DNA from: Pseudonocardia kunmingensis
GTDB taxonomy: Bacteria > Actinomycetota > Actinomycetes > Mycobacteriales > Pseudonocardiaceae
Direction of reading: 5' to 3'
DNA length: 64,000 nucleotides
Assembly (NCBI RefSeq): GCF_006716445.1
Contig: NZ_VFPA01000002.1
Location: 558,001-622,000 of the forward strand
A model generated the notes under the pieces. The model saw only the letters and a program-made list of their open reading frames with translations. It was not told where the DNA came from and ran no database searches. Position 1 is the stretch's first letter. Every line of letters starts with the position of its first letter. The translations under genes were made by a program, and so were the position numbers. This document shows positions 25,364 through 34,696 of the stretch, piece by piece.

Positions 25364-26164
25364 TCAGCTGCCGTTGGTGATGGCGTCGACCACCGTCTTG
25401 CTCTGGTGCACGCGCTCCATGCGCTCTTCGAGCAGGAACATCTGGTTGCGCCAGAAGTTGGCGGCGTCGTCGCCCTTACCTGCGGCGACGAGCCTCATCG
25501 CCTTCTTGACGGCCTTCATCGCCGGGATGTCGCGTTGGTGGTCGGCAGCGTCGCTCATCGAGTCGAGCAGCTCGTGCCGCAGGACCTCGGTGAGGGTGCC
25601 GTAGAGCAGCTGGAGCGTCTTGTTGCCCGCGAGCTCGAAAAGCAGCAGGTAGAAGCCCAGCCACACCTCCGCGCGCTGGCGCGGGCTGAGGCCGGGGTCC
25701 AGCCGGTCGAAGACCGCCGTGAGCTGCTCGGCGGCGGCGCCGCGGTCCTCGCGCTGCGCGACCAGACGTAGCGCGACGGGCTCGATCAAGGCGCGGGCCT
25801 GGAAGACGTCGCTGAGCAGTACGCCGTCGACCTGCATGAGGAGCCCGAGGTAGCGGGAAGCGACGGTGATGTCGGGCCGCATGACGCGTGCTCCGCCTCG
25901 GGAACCGCGCCGCACCGTGATCAGCTGCTCGGACTCGAGGATGCGGAACGCCTCGCGCAGCGAGGGGCGGGACACCCCGAACTGGGTCATCAGCTCGGCC
26001 TCGCCGGGCAGCGCCGAGCCTTCGGGGATCTCTCCGCGCACGATCTGGGAGCGGATGGCCTGGGCGACGACCTCGGCTGTCTTCGGGACGTGGACCCGTT
26101 CCATGCCGACGGCGCGCAGCCGTCCGGGTTGCTCTCGCTCGTCCAGCCGGGCTGCTGGTTCCAT
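25364..26164 (-). CDS. GntR/FadR-type transcriptional regulator
   Basis: 266-aa regulator. The N-terminal winged helix reads IPEGSALPGEAELMTQFGVSRPSLREAFRILESEQLITVRRGSRGG-like pattern of GntR proteins, followed by an all-helical FCD effector domain (from about residue 105) with the Asp/His-type pattern RALIEPVALRLVAQ. These proteins sense acyl-CoAs or carboxylic acids. ATG 26164 has GAGGGGG upstream; ATG 26104 is an alternative. It is divergent from the TRAP binding-protein gene, so that operon (26500 onward) is its probable target. Confidence 0.92.
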   Translation of the reverse strand: MEPAARLDEREQPGRLRAVGMERVHVPKTAEVVAQAIRSQIVRGEIPEGSALPGEAELMTQFGVSRPSLREAFRILESEQLITVRRGSRGGARVMRPDITVASRYLGLLMQVDGVLLSDVFQARALIEPVALRLVAQREDRGAAAEQLTAVFDRLDPGLSPRQRAEVWLGFYLLLFELAGNKTLQLLYGTLTEVLRHELLDSMSDAADHQRDIPAMKAVKKAMRLVAAGKGDDAANFWRNQMFLLEERMERVHQSKTVVDAITNGS

Positions 26165-26499
26165 GCCGTGGCCCCCTCGAATCCCGCGGGCCCGACACGT
26201 CCCGCCCGATACCGCCAGTGCACCGGCGGGTGCTCATTCCGATCAATCATACATCCGAAGGCGTCCCAGCCGACGGCTGCCTCGCCGAAGCAGTTCAAAC
26301 ATTTGGCTCTTGCTCGTCAAGGGTCAATCATATAGACATATCGCATCCTTGGCGCGGGTGCCGCTCAGCGGTACGACGGGGCGTCGACCCGCGTGGGCGA
26401 GCCGAACTCCTACAGGGCCGTCAGAACCGACGGTCGTCGATCAGTCGTGCGGTGCCGCCGGCCGGCGGTTGCAGGGCCCGTGGAGAGGATGAGAAGAAC
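26165..26499. promoter_or_regulatory. Divergent regulatory region, GntR gene / TRAP binding protein
   Basis: 335-bp gap, no gene supported. Two A+T-rich boxes share a core: GATCAATCATACAT at 26241-26254 and GGTCAATCATATAGAC at 26322-26337, the latter an imperfect palindrome of the form GTCnATnnnATnGAC. They are good candidates for binding by the adjacent GntR protein. GGAGAGG/GAGAAG before 26500 is the ribosome binding site. Confidence 0.55.
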
Positions 26500-27837
26500 A
26501 TGGCGCACCGGAACTCCCGAGCAGGCCTGAGTCGCGTGATCGCGCTGCCCCTGGCGATCGGGATGGCAGCGCTGGTGGGCTGTGCGCCGCCTGGGGCGGA
26601 GGTGGGCGGATCGTCGAACGCCTCCGCCGGCGGTGAGGGCGTGGCCGCCGGGGCCGACGCCGCGGTCTACGCGGCGGCGCTCTCGTCCGTCGATCCGATC
26701 ACGCTCGCCTTCGGCGGTCACACGGCCGGTCCTGACAATCCCAGTGGTCGGTCCTACAAGGAGTACACCGACATCGTCACCGAGCGGTCCGGCGGCAAGA
26801 TCACCTTCGAGCACGACTGGGGCGGCGCGAAGGTCAGCGTCGACAAGATGGCCGACGGCCTCGGCCAGGCCCGTATCGACATGGGCCTCTACGCGCCCAC
26901 CTACCAACCCGAGGAGTACCCGGTCGTCGCGCTCTTCGCGGGCCTGTCCTCGGTCGAGCACCCCGACCCGATCGCGGGCAGGCTCGCGACCTTCGCCGCG
27001 CGCGCGGAGTTCGCGAGCACGTGGGAGCCGCTGCAGGCGGAAGTGGCCGCACACGGCATCAAGGGCTTCTACCCGATCTTCGCCACCACGGGTGCGGTGA
27101 AGATGCACTGCAAGGGGCAGGACGCCCCGGAGTCGCTGGGCGAGCTGCGCGGGAAGCGGGTGCGGATCTCGGCCCCGTCGCACGTCGGTCTCGCCGAGGC
27201 ACTCGGCATGGTCCCGGTGTCCCTGACGAACCCGGAGCTGTTCGCCGCGTTGCAGCGTGGGGTGGTCGACTGCTCGATCAGCGGTGTCACCGCCATGGTC
27301 ACCGGCGGCCTGATGGACGTCACCGACTCCTTCATGACCGGCGCCGAACCCGGGCATGACTGGGTGGAGTCGCCGATCGCGTGGGGCGTCAGCGAGAGCG
27401 CGTGGTCGAAGCTGCCGGTCGCCGCGCAACAGCTGCTCTGGGACACGCAGCCGGACATGCTCGAGTTGCAGATCGAGTCGGGCTTCGTCGGCTTCCAGGA
27501 CGCGATGGAGGCCGCGCGCGAGCGTGACTGGGGTTTCGGCAACTACGCCCCCGACGTCACTGCCGTGATGGACCAGTACTACGCGCAGGAGCGCGCGCAG
27601 ACCGTCGCGCAGATCGAGCAGCAGGGCGTCGCTCCCGACGGCGAGGCGGTACTCGCGCAGTACGAGGCGCTCGTCGACAAGTGGTGGACGATCCTCACCG
27701 AGGAGCTCGGGTACCCCACGGACGCCACCTGGCAGGGCCTGCCCGCCGACTACGCGCCGGACATGGCCGACATCGACGTGCGGCCCTTCGTCGACCGCTT
27801 CTACCAGGAAGTCCTGCTGCCCCAACGGCCCGCCTGA
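26500..27837 (+). CDS. TRAP transporter substrate-binding lipoprotein (DctP family)
   Basis: 445-aa extracytoplasmic solute receptor anchored as a lipoprotein: positively charged N-terminus, hydrophobic helix, lipobox LVGC with Cys at about residue 28. DctP features include the GGKITFEHDWGGAKVS segment, the helix DKMADGLGQARIDMG, RGKRVRISAPSHVGLAEALGMVPVSL with the substrate-carboxylate Arg region, and LQRGVVDCSISG. It stands alone without membrane subunits; the only DctQ/M pair in the window is 22 kb away. It is followed after 37 bases by a CoA transferase gene, tying uptake to CoA activation. Confidence 0.93.
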   Translation: MAHRNSRAGLSRVIALPLAIGMAALVGCAPPGAEVGGSSNASAGGEGVAAGADAAVYAAALSSVDPITLAFGGHTAGPDNPSGRSYKEYTDIVTERSGGKITFEHDWGGAKVSVDKMADGLGQARIDMGLYAPTYQPEEYPVVALFAGLSSVEHPDPIAGRLATFAARAEFASTWEPLQAEVAAHGIKGFYPIFATTGAVKMHCKGQDAPESLGELRGKRVRISAPSHVGLAEALGMVPVSLTNPELFAALQRGVVDCSISGVTAMVTGGLMDVTDSFMTGAEPGHDWVESPIAWGVSESAWSKLPVAAQQLLWDTQPDMLELQIESGFVGFQDAMEAARERDWGFGNYAPDVTAVMDQYYAQERAQTVAQIEQQGVAPDGEAVLAQYEALVDKWWTILTEELGYPTDATWQGLPADYAPDMADIDVRPFVDRFYQEVLLPQRPA

Positions 27838-27874
27838 TCCGATCCCCCGGCCGACGACGTCTCGGAGGAGCACT

Positions 27875-30319
27875 ATGACAGGTCCGCTCGAGGGCATCCG
27901 CGTGGTGGAGTTCTGCGGCGGTGCTCCCACCGCCCAAGCAGGCCAGGTGCTGGCCGACTTCGGCGCTGACGTCGTCGGGGTGGAGCCGCCGGGCGGGAGC
28001 CCGTTGCGCGCGCACCCCGTCTACGCGATGTGGGGCCGGGGGAAGCGCAGCGTCGTCCTGGATCTGGGCGACGAGTGCGACAGAGCCGTCGCGCTGAGGC
28101 TGGTCGACGGCGCCGACGTGGTGCTCGAGGGATTCCGCCCGGATGTGGCCGAACGTCTCGGCGTGGGGTACGAGGAGTTGGCGAGGCGCAACCCGCGCCT
28201 CGTCCACGCCGCGATCACCGGTTGGGGCCGGTCGAGCCCGTACGCGGGCGTCGCGGGGTACGAGGCCCTCGTCATGGCCAAGCTCGGCGTCTTCCACTCC
28301 TACGGGCGGATGTCGTCGCGTCCGGGGCCGTCGTTCATCTCGACCCCGTACGCGGCCTACAGCGCGACCCAGACGGCACTGACCGGCGTGCTCGCCGCGT
28401 TGTACGAGCGGGAGACGAGCGGGCTGGGGCAGCGCGTCGAGACCGACCTCGCCCTCGCGGCGGCCGGGCTCGACCCGTGGAACCAGATGCTGCACATGCT
28501 CACCGAGCGGTTCCCCGACGCCTTCCAGAACAAACCGACCTACGACGAGAACCTCGTCCCGAGCATGAGCCTGACGATCCGCCTGCTGGTGGCCGTCACC
28601 TCGGACGGGCACTGGCTGCAGTTCTCGCAGGTGCAGCCGCGTTTGTTCCTGGCACTGGTCGAGGAGGCCGGCCTCGCCTGGATGCTCGAGGACCCCGAGT
28701 GGTCCACCCTGCCCGAGTTCGAGGACCCCGACCACCGCCGCCGGTTCATCGAGAAGCTGATGGAAGCGATCCGCCAGAAGTCGCTGGCCGAGTGGCAGGA
28801 GGTGTTCGACCGGAACCCGAACGTGTTCGCGGAGGTCTTCCGGCAGGGCACGGAACTACTGCACCACCCGCAGCTGGTGCACGCGGGCCAGCGCGTGGGG
28901 CTGACCGACCCGGAGCGCGGTGACACGCTGCAGCCCGCTCCGGCCGTCTGGATGAGCGGCACCCCGACCGGTGTGCGCGGACCCGCGCCGCTGCTCGACG
29001 CGGACGGGGAGCGGCTGCGCGCGACGGCGGCCGCGACGAGCCCCGCGGCCGGGCCGCCGTCCGGGCCGCCCCCGAGCGGGCTGCCGCTCGAGGGCCTCAT
29101 CATCCTCGAGCTGGGCACGTTCTACGCCGGCCCCTACGGCGCGACCGTGCTGACGGACCTCGGTGCGCGGGTCGTCAAGGTCGAGCCGCTCGACGGCGAC
29201 CCGATGCGCATGCTGGTGGCCTTCCCCGAGGCCGGCGCCGCGAAGGTGCTGCAGGGCAAGGAGAGCATCGCGGTGGACATCGGCTCGCCGGAGGGCCAGG
29301 AGGTCGTCCGGGAGCTCGCGTCGCGCTCGCACGTCGTCCTCTGCTCGTTCCGGGCGGGGGTCGCGGAGCGGCTCGGTGTCGACGCCGCGTCGCTGCTGCG
29401 GCTAAACCCGGAGCTCATGTACCTCGACGCGCCCGGCTACGGCACCGACGGCCCGTACGGGCACCGGCCCGCGTTCGCCCCGACGATCTCCGCGGGCTCG
29501 GGCATCGCCATGCGCAACTTCGGACCGCCGCTCGCGCCGGAGCGCTCCATGGCGATGAGCATCGGCGACGCCCGGTTGTCCTCGGTCTTCCTGAGCGTCG
29601 GGGCGAACTCGGGCGGCACGCAGCCGGACGGGCTCGCCGCACTCACGGTCGGCACGGCGCTGGCGCTCGCGGCGTTCGTGCGCGCGCGGGGCGGCGGCGG
29701 GCAGCGGATGCTGACGACGATGCTGCTGAGCGCGGCGCACGCGCTCTCCGAGACCGTGGTCGAGTTCGCAGAGCCTGTCGAGCGGCCCCAGGTCGACCAG
29801 GAGGCGTACGGGTATGGCGCCCTCTACCGGCTGTACGAGACGGCCGAGGGCTGGGTATTCCTCGCCGCGCCCACTGAGGCGGACTGGTGCCGGCTGGCCG
29901 CGGCCGTGGGGGAGGCGTCCCTCGCCGGCGACCCGCGGTTCCGCGACGCCGAGTCTCGGGCAGCACACGAGGACGAGCTCGCCGAGGTGCTGGCGACGGC
30001 CTTCCACGCGCGCGGGGCCCGGCAGTGGGAGAAGGAGCTCATCGCGGCGGGCGTCGGATGCGTTGTCTCCGAGGAGCAGCCCATGGAGGCCATGTACCTG
30101 GGAGCGTTCGGGCAGCAGGCGGGCATGGTCGTCGAGACCGGGAGCCCGATCTTCGACACCTACCCGCGCATCGGGCCGCTCGTCGGCTTCTCCCGGTCTC
30201 GAACCCGCGCGCTGGGCGGATGCACGCTGGGTGAGCACACCGTCCCGATCCTTGAGGAGATCGGGTGGAGTCCGGACCGGATAGCCGGGCTGCGGGACAA
30301 GGGCGTGATCGGCAGGTGA
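27875..30319 (+). CDS. Double-length family III CoA transferase (CaiB/BaiF, two domains)
   Basis: 814-aa protein made of two CaiB/BaiF domains in tandem: residues about 1-390 (GIRVVEFCGGAPTAQAGQVLADFGADV) and about 405-814 (LIILELGTFYAGPYGATVLTDLGARV), joined by an Ala/Pro/Gly-rich linker. Family III enzymes shuttle CoA between acids. In both halves the spot that holds the catalytic Asp in formyl-CoA transferase appears to be Leu (VETDLALAAA and LTTMLLSAA), so activity cannot be assumed. A paralog of identical length is at 32203-34647. ATG follows GGAGG at about seven bases. Confidence 0.9.
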   Translation: MTGPLEGIRVVEFCGGAPTAQAGQVLADFGADVVGVEPPGGSPLRAHPVYAMWGRGKRSVVLDLGDECDRAVALRLVDGADVVLEGFRPDVAERLGVGYEELARRNPRLVHAAITGWGRSSPYAGVAGYEALVMAKLGVFHSYGRMSSRPGPSFISTPYAAYSATQTALTGVLAALYERETSGLGQRVETDLALAAAGLDPWNQMLHMLTERFPDAFQNKPTYDENLVPSMSLTIRLLVAVTSDGHWLQFSQVQPRLFLALVEEAGLAWMLEDPEWSTLPEFEDPDHRRRFIEKLMEAIRQKSLAEWQEVFDRNPNVFAEVFRQGTELLHHPQLVHAGQRVGLTDPERGDTLQPAPAVWMSGTPTGVRGPAPLLDADGERLRATAAATSPAAGPPSGPPPSGLPLEGLIILELGTFYAGPYGATVLTDLGARVVKVEPLDGDPMRMLVAFPEAGAAKVLQGKESIAVDIGSPEGQEVVRELASRSHVVLCSFRAGVAERLGVDAASLLRLNPELMYLDAPGYGTDGPYGHRPAFAPTISAGSGIAMRNFGPPLAPERSMAMSIGDARLSSVFLSVGANSGGTQPDGLAALTVGTALALAAFVRARGGGGQRMLTTMLLSAAHALSETVVEFAEPVERPQVDQEAYGYGALYRLYETAEGWVFLAAPTEADWCRLAAAVGEASLAGDPRFRDAESRAAHEDELAEVLATAFHARGARQWEKELIAAGVGCVVSEEQPMEAMYLGAFGQQAGMVVETGSPIFDTYPRIGPLVGFSRSRTRALGGCTLGEHTVPILEEIGWSPDRIAGLRDKGVIGR

Positions 30320-30481
30320 CGGTTCCCGGTCGCCGAGGCGTTCTGACCTGCGCGGATCTTGCGAGCTGGAAGAGTCGAATGACTGCTTTACAGTCTAAGA
30401 TCTAACTGATAGACCTCTTGATACCGATGCGGCCACGGGGTGTGTGCCGGCGTCGCAGTCACGATTGGAGTCCGTTAACGC
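30320..30481 (+). promoter_or_regulatory. Promoter region of the Ltp/DUF35 operon
   Basis: A+T-rich segment 30370-30420. On the minus strand AGGTCTATCAGTTAGAT (30400-30416) matches AGGTCAATCAGTAATAT before the acyl-CoA ligase gene (36201-36217) at 13 of 17 positions, suggesting one regulator for both. Confidence 0.5.
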
Positions 30482-31669
30482 ATGGTGCTCAAGGACGAGA
30501 CGGCCATCGTCGGCGTCGGGTCGACGCCGTACTACAAGCGCGGGATGTCGCTGCCCCAAACGAAGATCGAGTTGGCCTGCAAGGCCATCCTCGCTGCATG
30601 CGAGGACGCCGGCCTCTCGATCAAGGACGTGGACGGCTTCGCCTACTACTCCGGCGGCTTCGACACCGCCCTGATCGCGCAGTCCCTCGGAATCCCGGAG
30701 GTCAAGTTCACCGCCACGCTCACCGGCGGTGGCGGGGGCGCCGCGGGCAGCATCGGTCTCGCCGCGGCCGCCATCACGTCGGGCCACGCGAACGTCGTCG
30801 TCTCGCTGATGACGCTGCAGCAGGTCCCGACGGCCCGGTTCGGCGCCGCCTTCGCGACCAAGGGCACCGGGGGCTACTCCCGGCCGGTCAACCCCGAGAC
30901 CGACTTCGTCGCCCCGAGCGGTCTGTTCGCCCCTGGCCAGATGTTCTCCCTGCTGGCCCAGCGTCACATGCACCTCTACGGCACCCGGCGCGAGGCCTTC
31001 GGCGAGATCGCGATCAGCCAGCGGGAGAACGCGGCCAACCGGCCCACTGCCCGCTTTCGCGACCGGATCACCATGGACGACTACCTGAGCGCGCGGATGA
31101 TCTCCGACCCGCTCTGCCTGTTCGACTACACCCAGGAGAACGACGGTGCGGTCGCGACGATCACCACATCGGCGGAGCGCGCCACGAACCTGCGCCAGCC
31201 GCCGGTGTACCTCGTCTCGGCCGCCAACGGCTCGGCGGGCCGCTGGGGGCAGTCGATCACCTGGATGGGCATGCCCGACGAGTACTTCGCGTCGTCCGGG
31301 CACCGCACGGTCGCCAAGGACGTCTACGAGCGGGCCGGAGTGACCGCCGCCGACATCGATGTCGCACTCCTCTACGACCACTTCACCCCGATGGTCCTCA
31401 TGCAAGTCGAGGACTACGGCTTCTGCGAGATCGGCGAAGGCGGCCCGTTCGTGGAGAGCGGCGCCATCCGGTGGAAGACCGGATCGATCCCCGTCAACAC
31501 CCACGGCGGCAACCTCTCCGAGGCGTACATCATCGGGATGACGCACGTGAAGGAGGCCGTGGAGCAACTCCGCGGCCAGGCCGTGAACCAGGTCGAGGGC
31601 GCCGAGTTGGCCCTCGTGACCGGTGGCCCGGCCCCCACCCCGACCAGCGCGATCATCCTCCGGAAGTGA
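30482..31669 (+). CDS. Ltp2-like thiolase-fold protein (probable acyl-CoA aldolase/lipid-transfer type)
   Basis: 395-aa thiolase-fold protein lacking thiolase catalytic groups. At the nucleophile position it has LTGGGGGAAGSIG with no Cys, and the NEAF motif is replaced by LLYDHFTPMVLMQVEDYGFC with a Tyr. Ltp2 of steroid degradation, a retro-aldolase that removes the last side-chain carbons, has this pattern and needs a DUF35 partner; a DUF35 gene follows five bases after the stop. NTHGGNLSEAYIIGMTHV is the usual C-terminal CoA/His loop. The substrate is not known. Start is ATG 30482. Confidence 0.88.
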   Translation: MVLKDETAIVGVGSTPYYKRGMSLPQTKIELACKAILAACEDAGLSIKDVDGFAYYSGGFDTALIAQSLGIPEVKFTATLTGGGGGAAGSIGLAAAAITSGHANVVVSLMTLQQVPTARFGAAFATKGTGGYSRPVNPETDFVAPSGLFAPGQMFSLLAQRHMHLYGTRREAFGEIAISQRENAANRPTARFRDRITMDDYLSARMISDPLCLFDYTQENDGAVATITTSAERATNLRQPPVYLVSAANGSAGRWGQSITWMGMPDEYFASSGHRTVAKDVYERAGVTAADIDVALLYDHFTPMVLMQVEDYGFCEIGEGGPFVESGAIRWKTGSIPVNTHGGNLSEAYIIGMTHVKEAVEQLRGQAVNQVEGAELALVTGGPAPTPTSAIILRK

Positions 31670-31674
31670 CGACG

Positions 31675-32109
31675 ATGCCCCGACCTGCAGGCGCCCTGCC
31701 CGCCGAATTCGCCGAGATCCACCCCGATGCGTGGACCGAGCCGTTCTGGCTCGCCACCCGCGAACACCACCTCACGGTGCCCAAGTGCACCCACTGCGGC
31801 ACGTTCCGGTTCCCGCCCGGCCCGTTCTGCTTCGAGTGCCAGCACCAGGACGTCGAGCACGTCGAGGTCTCCGGCAACGGCACGGTCTACACCTACACGG
31901 TGGCCCGCCACGCGGTGGTCCCGTCGCTGGCCGACAGCGTCCCGTACGTCGTCGCCGTGCTCGAGCTCGACGATGCGCCGGGAGTCCGGATGATCGCGAA
32001 CGTCGTCGAGTCCGACCCCGAGTCCGTCCGCATCGGCTCGCGCGTCGAGCTGGTGTGGGACGACGTCGACGACGAGGTCACCATGCCGCGTTTCCGCATC
32101 GTCGCCTGA
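31675..32109 (+). CDS. DUF35 OB-fold zinc-ribbon protein
   Basis: 144-aa protein with an N-terminal rubredoxin-like zinc ribbon (KCTHC and CFEC, i.e. CxxC-x11-CxxC) and a C-terminal OB fold (GNGTVYTYTVARHAV, PYVVAVLELDD, VRMIANVV). DUF35 proteins bind thiolase-fold Ltp proteins or MaoC hydratases and complete their acyl-CoA site. It immediately follows the Ltp2-like gene, so the two are presumably a heteromer. ATG at 31675; a GTG at 31666 overlapping the previous stop is possible. Confidence 0.9.
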   Translation: MPRPAGALPAEFAEIHPDAWTEPFWLATREHHLTVPKCTHCGTFRFPPGPFCFECQHQDVEHVEVSGNGTVYTYTVARHAVVPSLADSVPYVVAVLELDDAPGVRMIANVVESDPESVRIGSRVELVWDDVDDEVTMPRFRIVA

Positions 32110-32202
32110 GCTCGCCCACCCCCACCTGACACATCGACGGGATCCCGGAGCCGCACGATGTGGCCCGGGGTCTCGCCCACCGCATGCCGGAGGACCGGGA
32201 AG

Positions 32203-34647
32203 ATGAGTGGACCGCTGGACGACCTGCGGGTCGTCGAGATCTCCGACACCCTCACCGGCGCCCAGGCCGGCCAAGTGCTGGCCGACCTCGGCGCCGAGGT
32301 CGTGGCGGTCGAGCCACCCGGCGGTAGCAGGCTGCGTGACCAGGCGGCCTTCCCGTTCCTGGCCCGCGGCAAGAAGAGCGTCGTGCTCGACCTGCACGAG
32401 CGCGTCGATGCCGATGTGGTGTGGGGTCTCGCGAGCGAGGCGGACGTCCTCATCACCACGCTGCGGCCGGCCGCGCTCGAGCGGTTCGGGCTCGACCACT
32501 CAGTGGTCTCCGTCGTCAACCCCCGGCTCGTCTACGGCTCGGTCACGGGGTGGGGCCGGACCGGGCCGATGCGCGACGCCAAAGGATACGAGGGCATGGT
32601 CCTCGCGAAGCTCGGCGCCATGGCGACGTCGTTCGCGAAGGTCTCGACGCGTCCGGGCCCGACGTTCCCGTCCGTGCCGTTCGCCTCGTGGAGCGCATCG
32701 CAGGCGCTGCTGCAGGGTGTCTTCGCCGCTCTGCGCGAGCGGGAGGCCAGCGGGGCCGGCCAGCTGGTCGAGGTGAGTCTCGCCAAGGCCCTCGCCGCCC
32801 AGGACCCGTGGAACCAGGCGGCAGCCGCGATCGCGCAGCGCTTCCCCGACGCCTTCGTCGCCGCGCCGCCGGTCTCCGACGAGGGTGTGCCGAACTACAA
32901 CTTCACCTTCCTGCTGCTCATCGCGATCACCAAGGACGGGCACTGGCTGCAGTTCTCACAGGTCCAGCCGCACCTGTTCCGAGCGTTCATCCGCTCCTGC
33001 GGGCTGGAGTGGATGTACGACGACCCGGACTGGAAGACCCTGCCGAACTTCGAGGACGTCCCGCGGCGGATGAGGTTCTGGGACATCCTGCTGACCGAAG
33101 TGCGCAAGAAGACCCTCGCCGAGTGGCAGGAGGTCTTCGACCAGGACCCAGATGTTTTCGCAGAGATCTTCCGCAGCGGCTCGGAGGTGCTGCACCACCC
33201 GCAGATGCAGTTCGCGCGGCACACCATCACGCTCGACGACGCAGAGCGCGGCGCGGTCCTCCAGCCGGGCCCCCTGATGAGCCTCGAGGGCACACCCATC
33301 GTGCTGGAGCGCGGTGCGCCGCGGCTCGACGAGCACGGTGCGGAGGTCCGCGCGCGGGCGGCGGAGGCGCGCCGGGATCCCGTCCCTGCCGCCGACCCCC
33401 CACCCAGCGGGCTCCCGCTGGCGGGGACGACGGTCCTCGAGCTCGGCACGTTCTACGCGGCACCCTACGGGGCGACGCTGCTCACCGATCTCGGCGCCAG
33501 GGTCATCAAGATCGAGCCGACGTCCGGTGACCCGATGCGGGTCATGCAGCCCTTCCCGGAGTCCGGCGCGCTCAAGGTGCTGCAGGGCAAGGAGTCCGTG
33601 GCGCTCGACCTCGCCGCGCCTGAGGCCAAGGGGATCCTCGAGCGGCTCGCCCTGACCGCTGACATCGTCCTCTGCTCGTTCCGCTCGGGGGTCGCCGAGC
33701 GGCTCGGTGTGGGGGCCAGGGACCTGCTGGCCCGCCACCCCGACCTGTTCTACCTCGACGCACCCGGATACGGGATCGCCGGCCCGCACGGGCACCGGCC
33801 CGCGTTCGCGCCGACGATGTCCGCGGGAGCCGGCATCGCGATGCGCAACGCCGGCGCGCTCGTCCCGGATGGGGAGACCGACGACCTCGCGGTGTTGCGG
33901 GCACGGTCGATCCAGCTGAACTCGGCGGGTGGTGGTTCCGCCACCCAGCCCGACGGCATCGCCGCGCTCGCGGTCGCGACGACCCTGTCGCTCGCGTCCT
34001 ACCTGAAGTGCCGCGGCGTGGCAGGCCAGCACGCGCTCACCACGATGCTGAACTCGTGTGCCCACGCGCTGTGCGAGGACGCCGTCGAGCACGCGAACCG
34101 ACCGCCCGCGCCCACCGCCGACGCGGAGGGCTTCGGTTTCGGCCCGCTCTACCGCCTCTACGAGACCGCGCAGGACTGGGTCTTCCTCGCCGCGCCGACG
34201 GAGAGCGACTGGACGGACCTCACCGGTCAGGCCGAGTTCTCCGACCTGCGGGACGACTCCAGGTTCCGCGACGTCGCGGCCCGCGCCGAGCACGCCGCCG
34301 AGCTCGTCGAGGCGCTGTCGGCCGTGTTCGCCACCCGCTCGGCCGACGAGTGGGAGTGTGCGCTGCTCGCCGCCGACATCGGCTGCGTCAAGGCCGACAC
34401 GAACACGGTCGAGAGGAACTACCTCGGAGAGTTCGGCCGGCAGCACGGGTACCTGGCGACGGTCGAGAGCCCGATCCTCGACGAGTACCCCCGGGTGGGC
34501 CCGATCGTCGACTTCTCCCGCTCGGCGACGACGGCGACCGTCGGCTGCACGCTCGGCCAGCACACCGAGGCCGTCCTGCGCGAGTACGGCTACGACGACG
34601 CGACCATCGCCGACTTCGCCGAGCGCGGGGTCATCGTCACCGCCTGA
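32203..34647 (+). CDS. Double-length family III CoA transferase (CaiB/BaiF, two domains)
   Basis: 814-aa tandem CaiB/BaiF protein, paralogous over its whole length to the one at 27875-30319 (shared HWLQFSQVQPxLF, KSLAEWQEVF/KTLAEWQEVF and LELGTFYAxPYGAT). The catalytic Asp position appears to be Lys in the first half (VEVSLAKALA) and Asn in the second (LTTMLNSCAH). The ATG at 32203 is chosen because GGAGGACCGGGAAG lies just upstream. It follows the Ltp/DUF35 pair and precedes the amidohydrolase gene in one transcript. Confidence 0.9.
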   Translation: MSGPLDDLRVVEISDTLTGAQAGQVLADLGAEVVAVEPPGGSRLRDQAAFPFLARGKKSVVLDLHERVDADVVWGLASEADVLITTLRPAALERFGLDHSVVSVVNPRLVYGSVTGWGRTGPMRDAKGYEGMVLAKLGAMATSFAKVSTRPGPTFPSVPFASWSASQALLQGVFAALREREASGAGQLVEVSLAKALAAQDPWNQAAAAIAQRFPDAFVAAPPVSDEGVPNYNFTFLLLIAITKDGHWLQFSQVQPHLFRAFIRSCGLEWMYDDPDWKTLPNFEDVPRRMRFWDILLTEVRKKTLAEWQEVFDQDPDVFAEIFRSGSEVLHHPQMQFARHTITLDDAERGAVLQPGPLMSLEGTPIVLERGAPRLDEHGAEVRARAAEARRDPVPAADPPPSGLPLAGTTVLELGTFYAAPYGATLLTDLGARVIKIEPTSGDPMRVMQPFPESGALKVLQGKESVALDLAAPEAKGILERLALTADIVLCSFRSGVAERLGVGARDLLARHPDLFYLDAPGYGIAGPHGHRPAFAPTMSAGAGIAMRNAGALVPDGETDDLAVLRARSIQLNSAGGGSATQPDGIAALAVATTLSLASYLKCRGVAGQHALTTMLNSCAHALCEDAVEHANRPPAPTADAEGFGFGPLYRLYETAQDWVFLAAPTESDWTDLTGQAEFSDLRDDSRFRDVAARAEHAAELVEALSAVFATRSADEWECALLAADIGCVKADTNTVERNYLGEFGRQHGYLATVESPILDEYPRVGPIVDFSRSATTATVGCTLGQHTEAVLREYGYDDATIADFAERGVIVTA

Positions 34648-34696
34648 CCCGCAGACCACGTCGCACGACCGTTCCACGCGATGGAGGGAGAGGATC

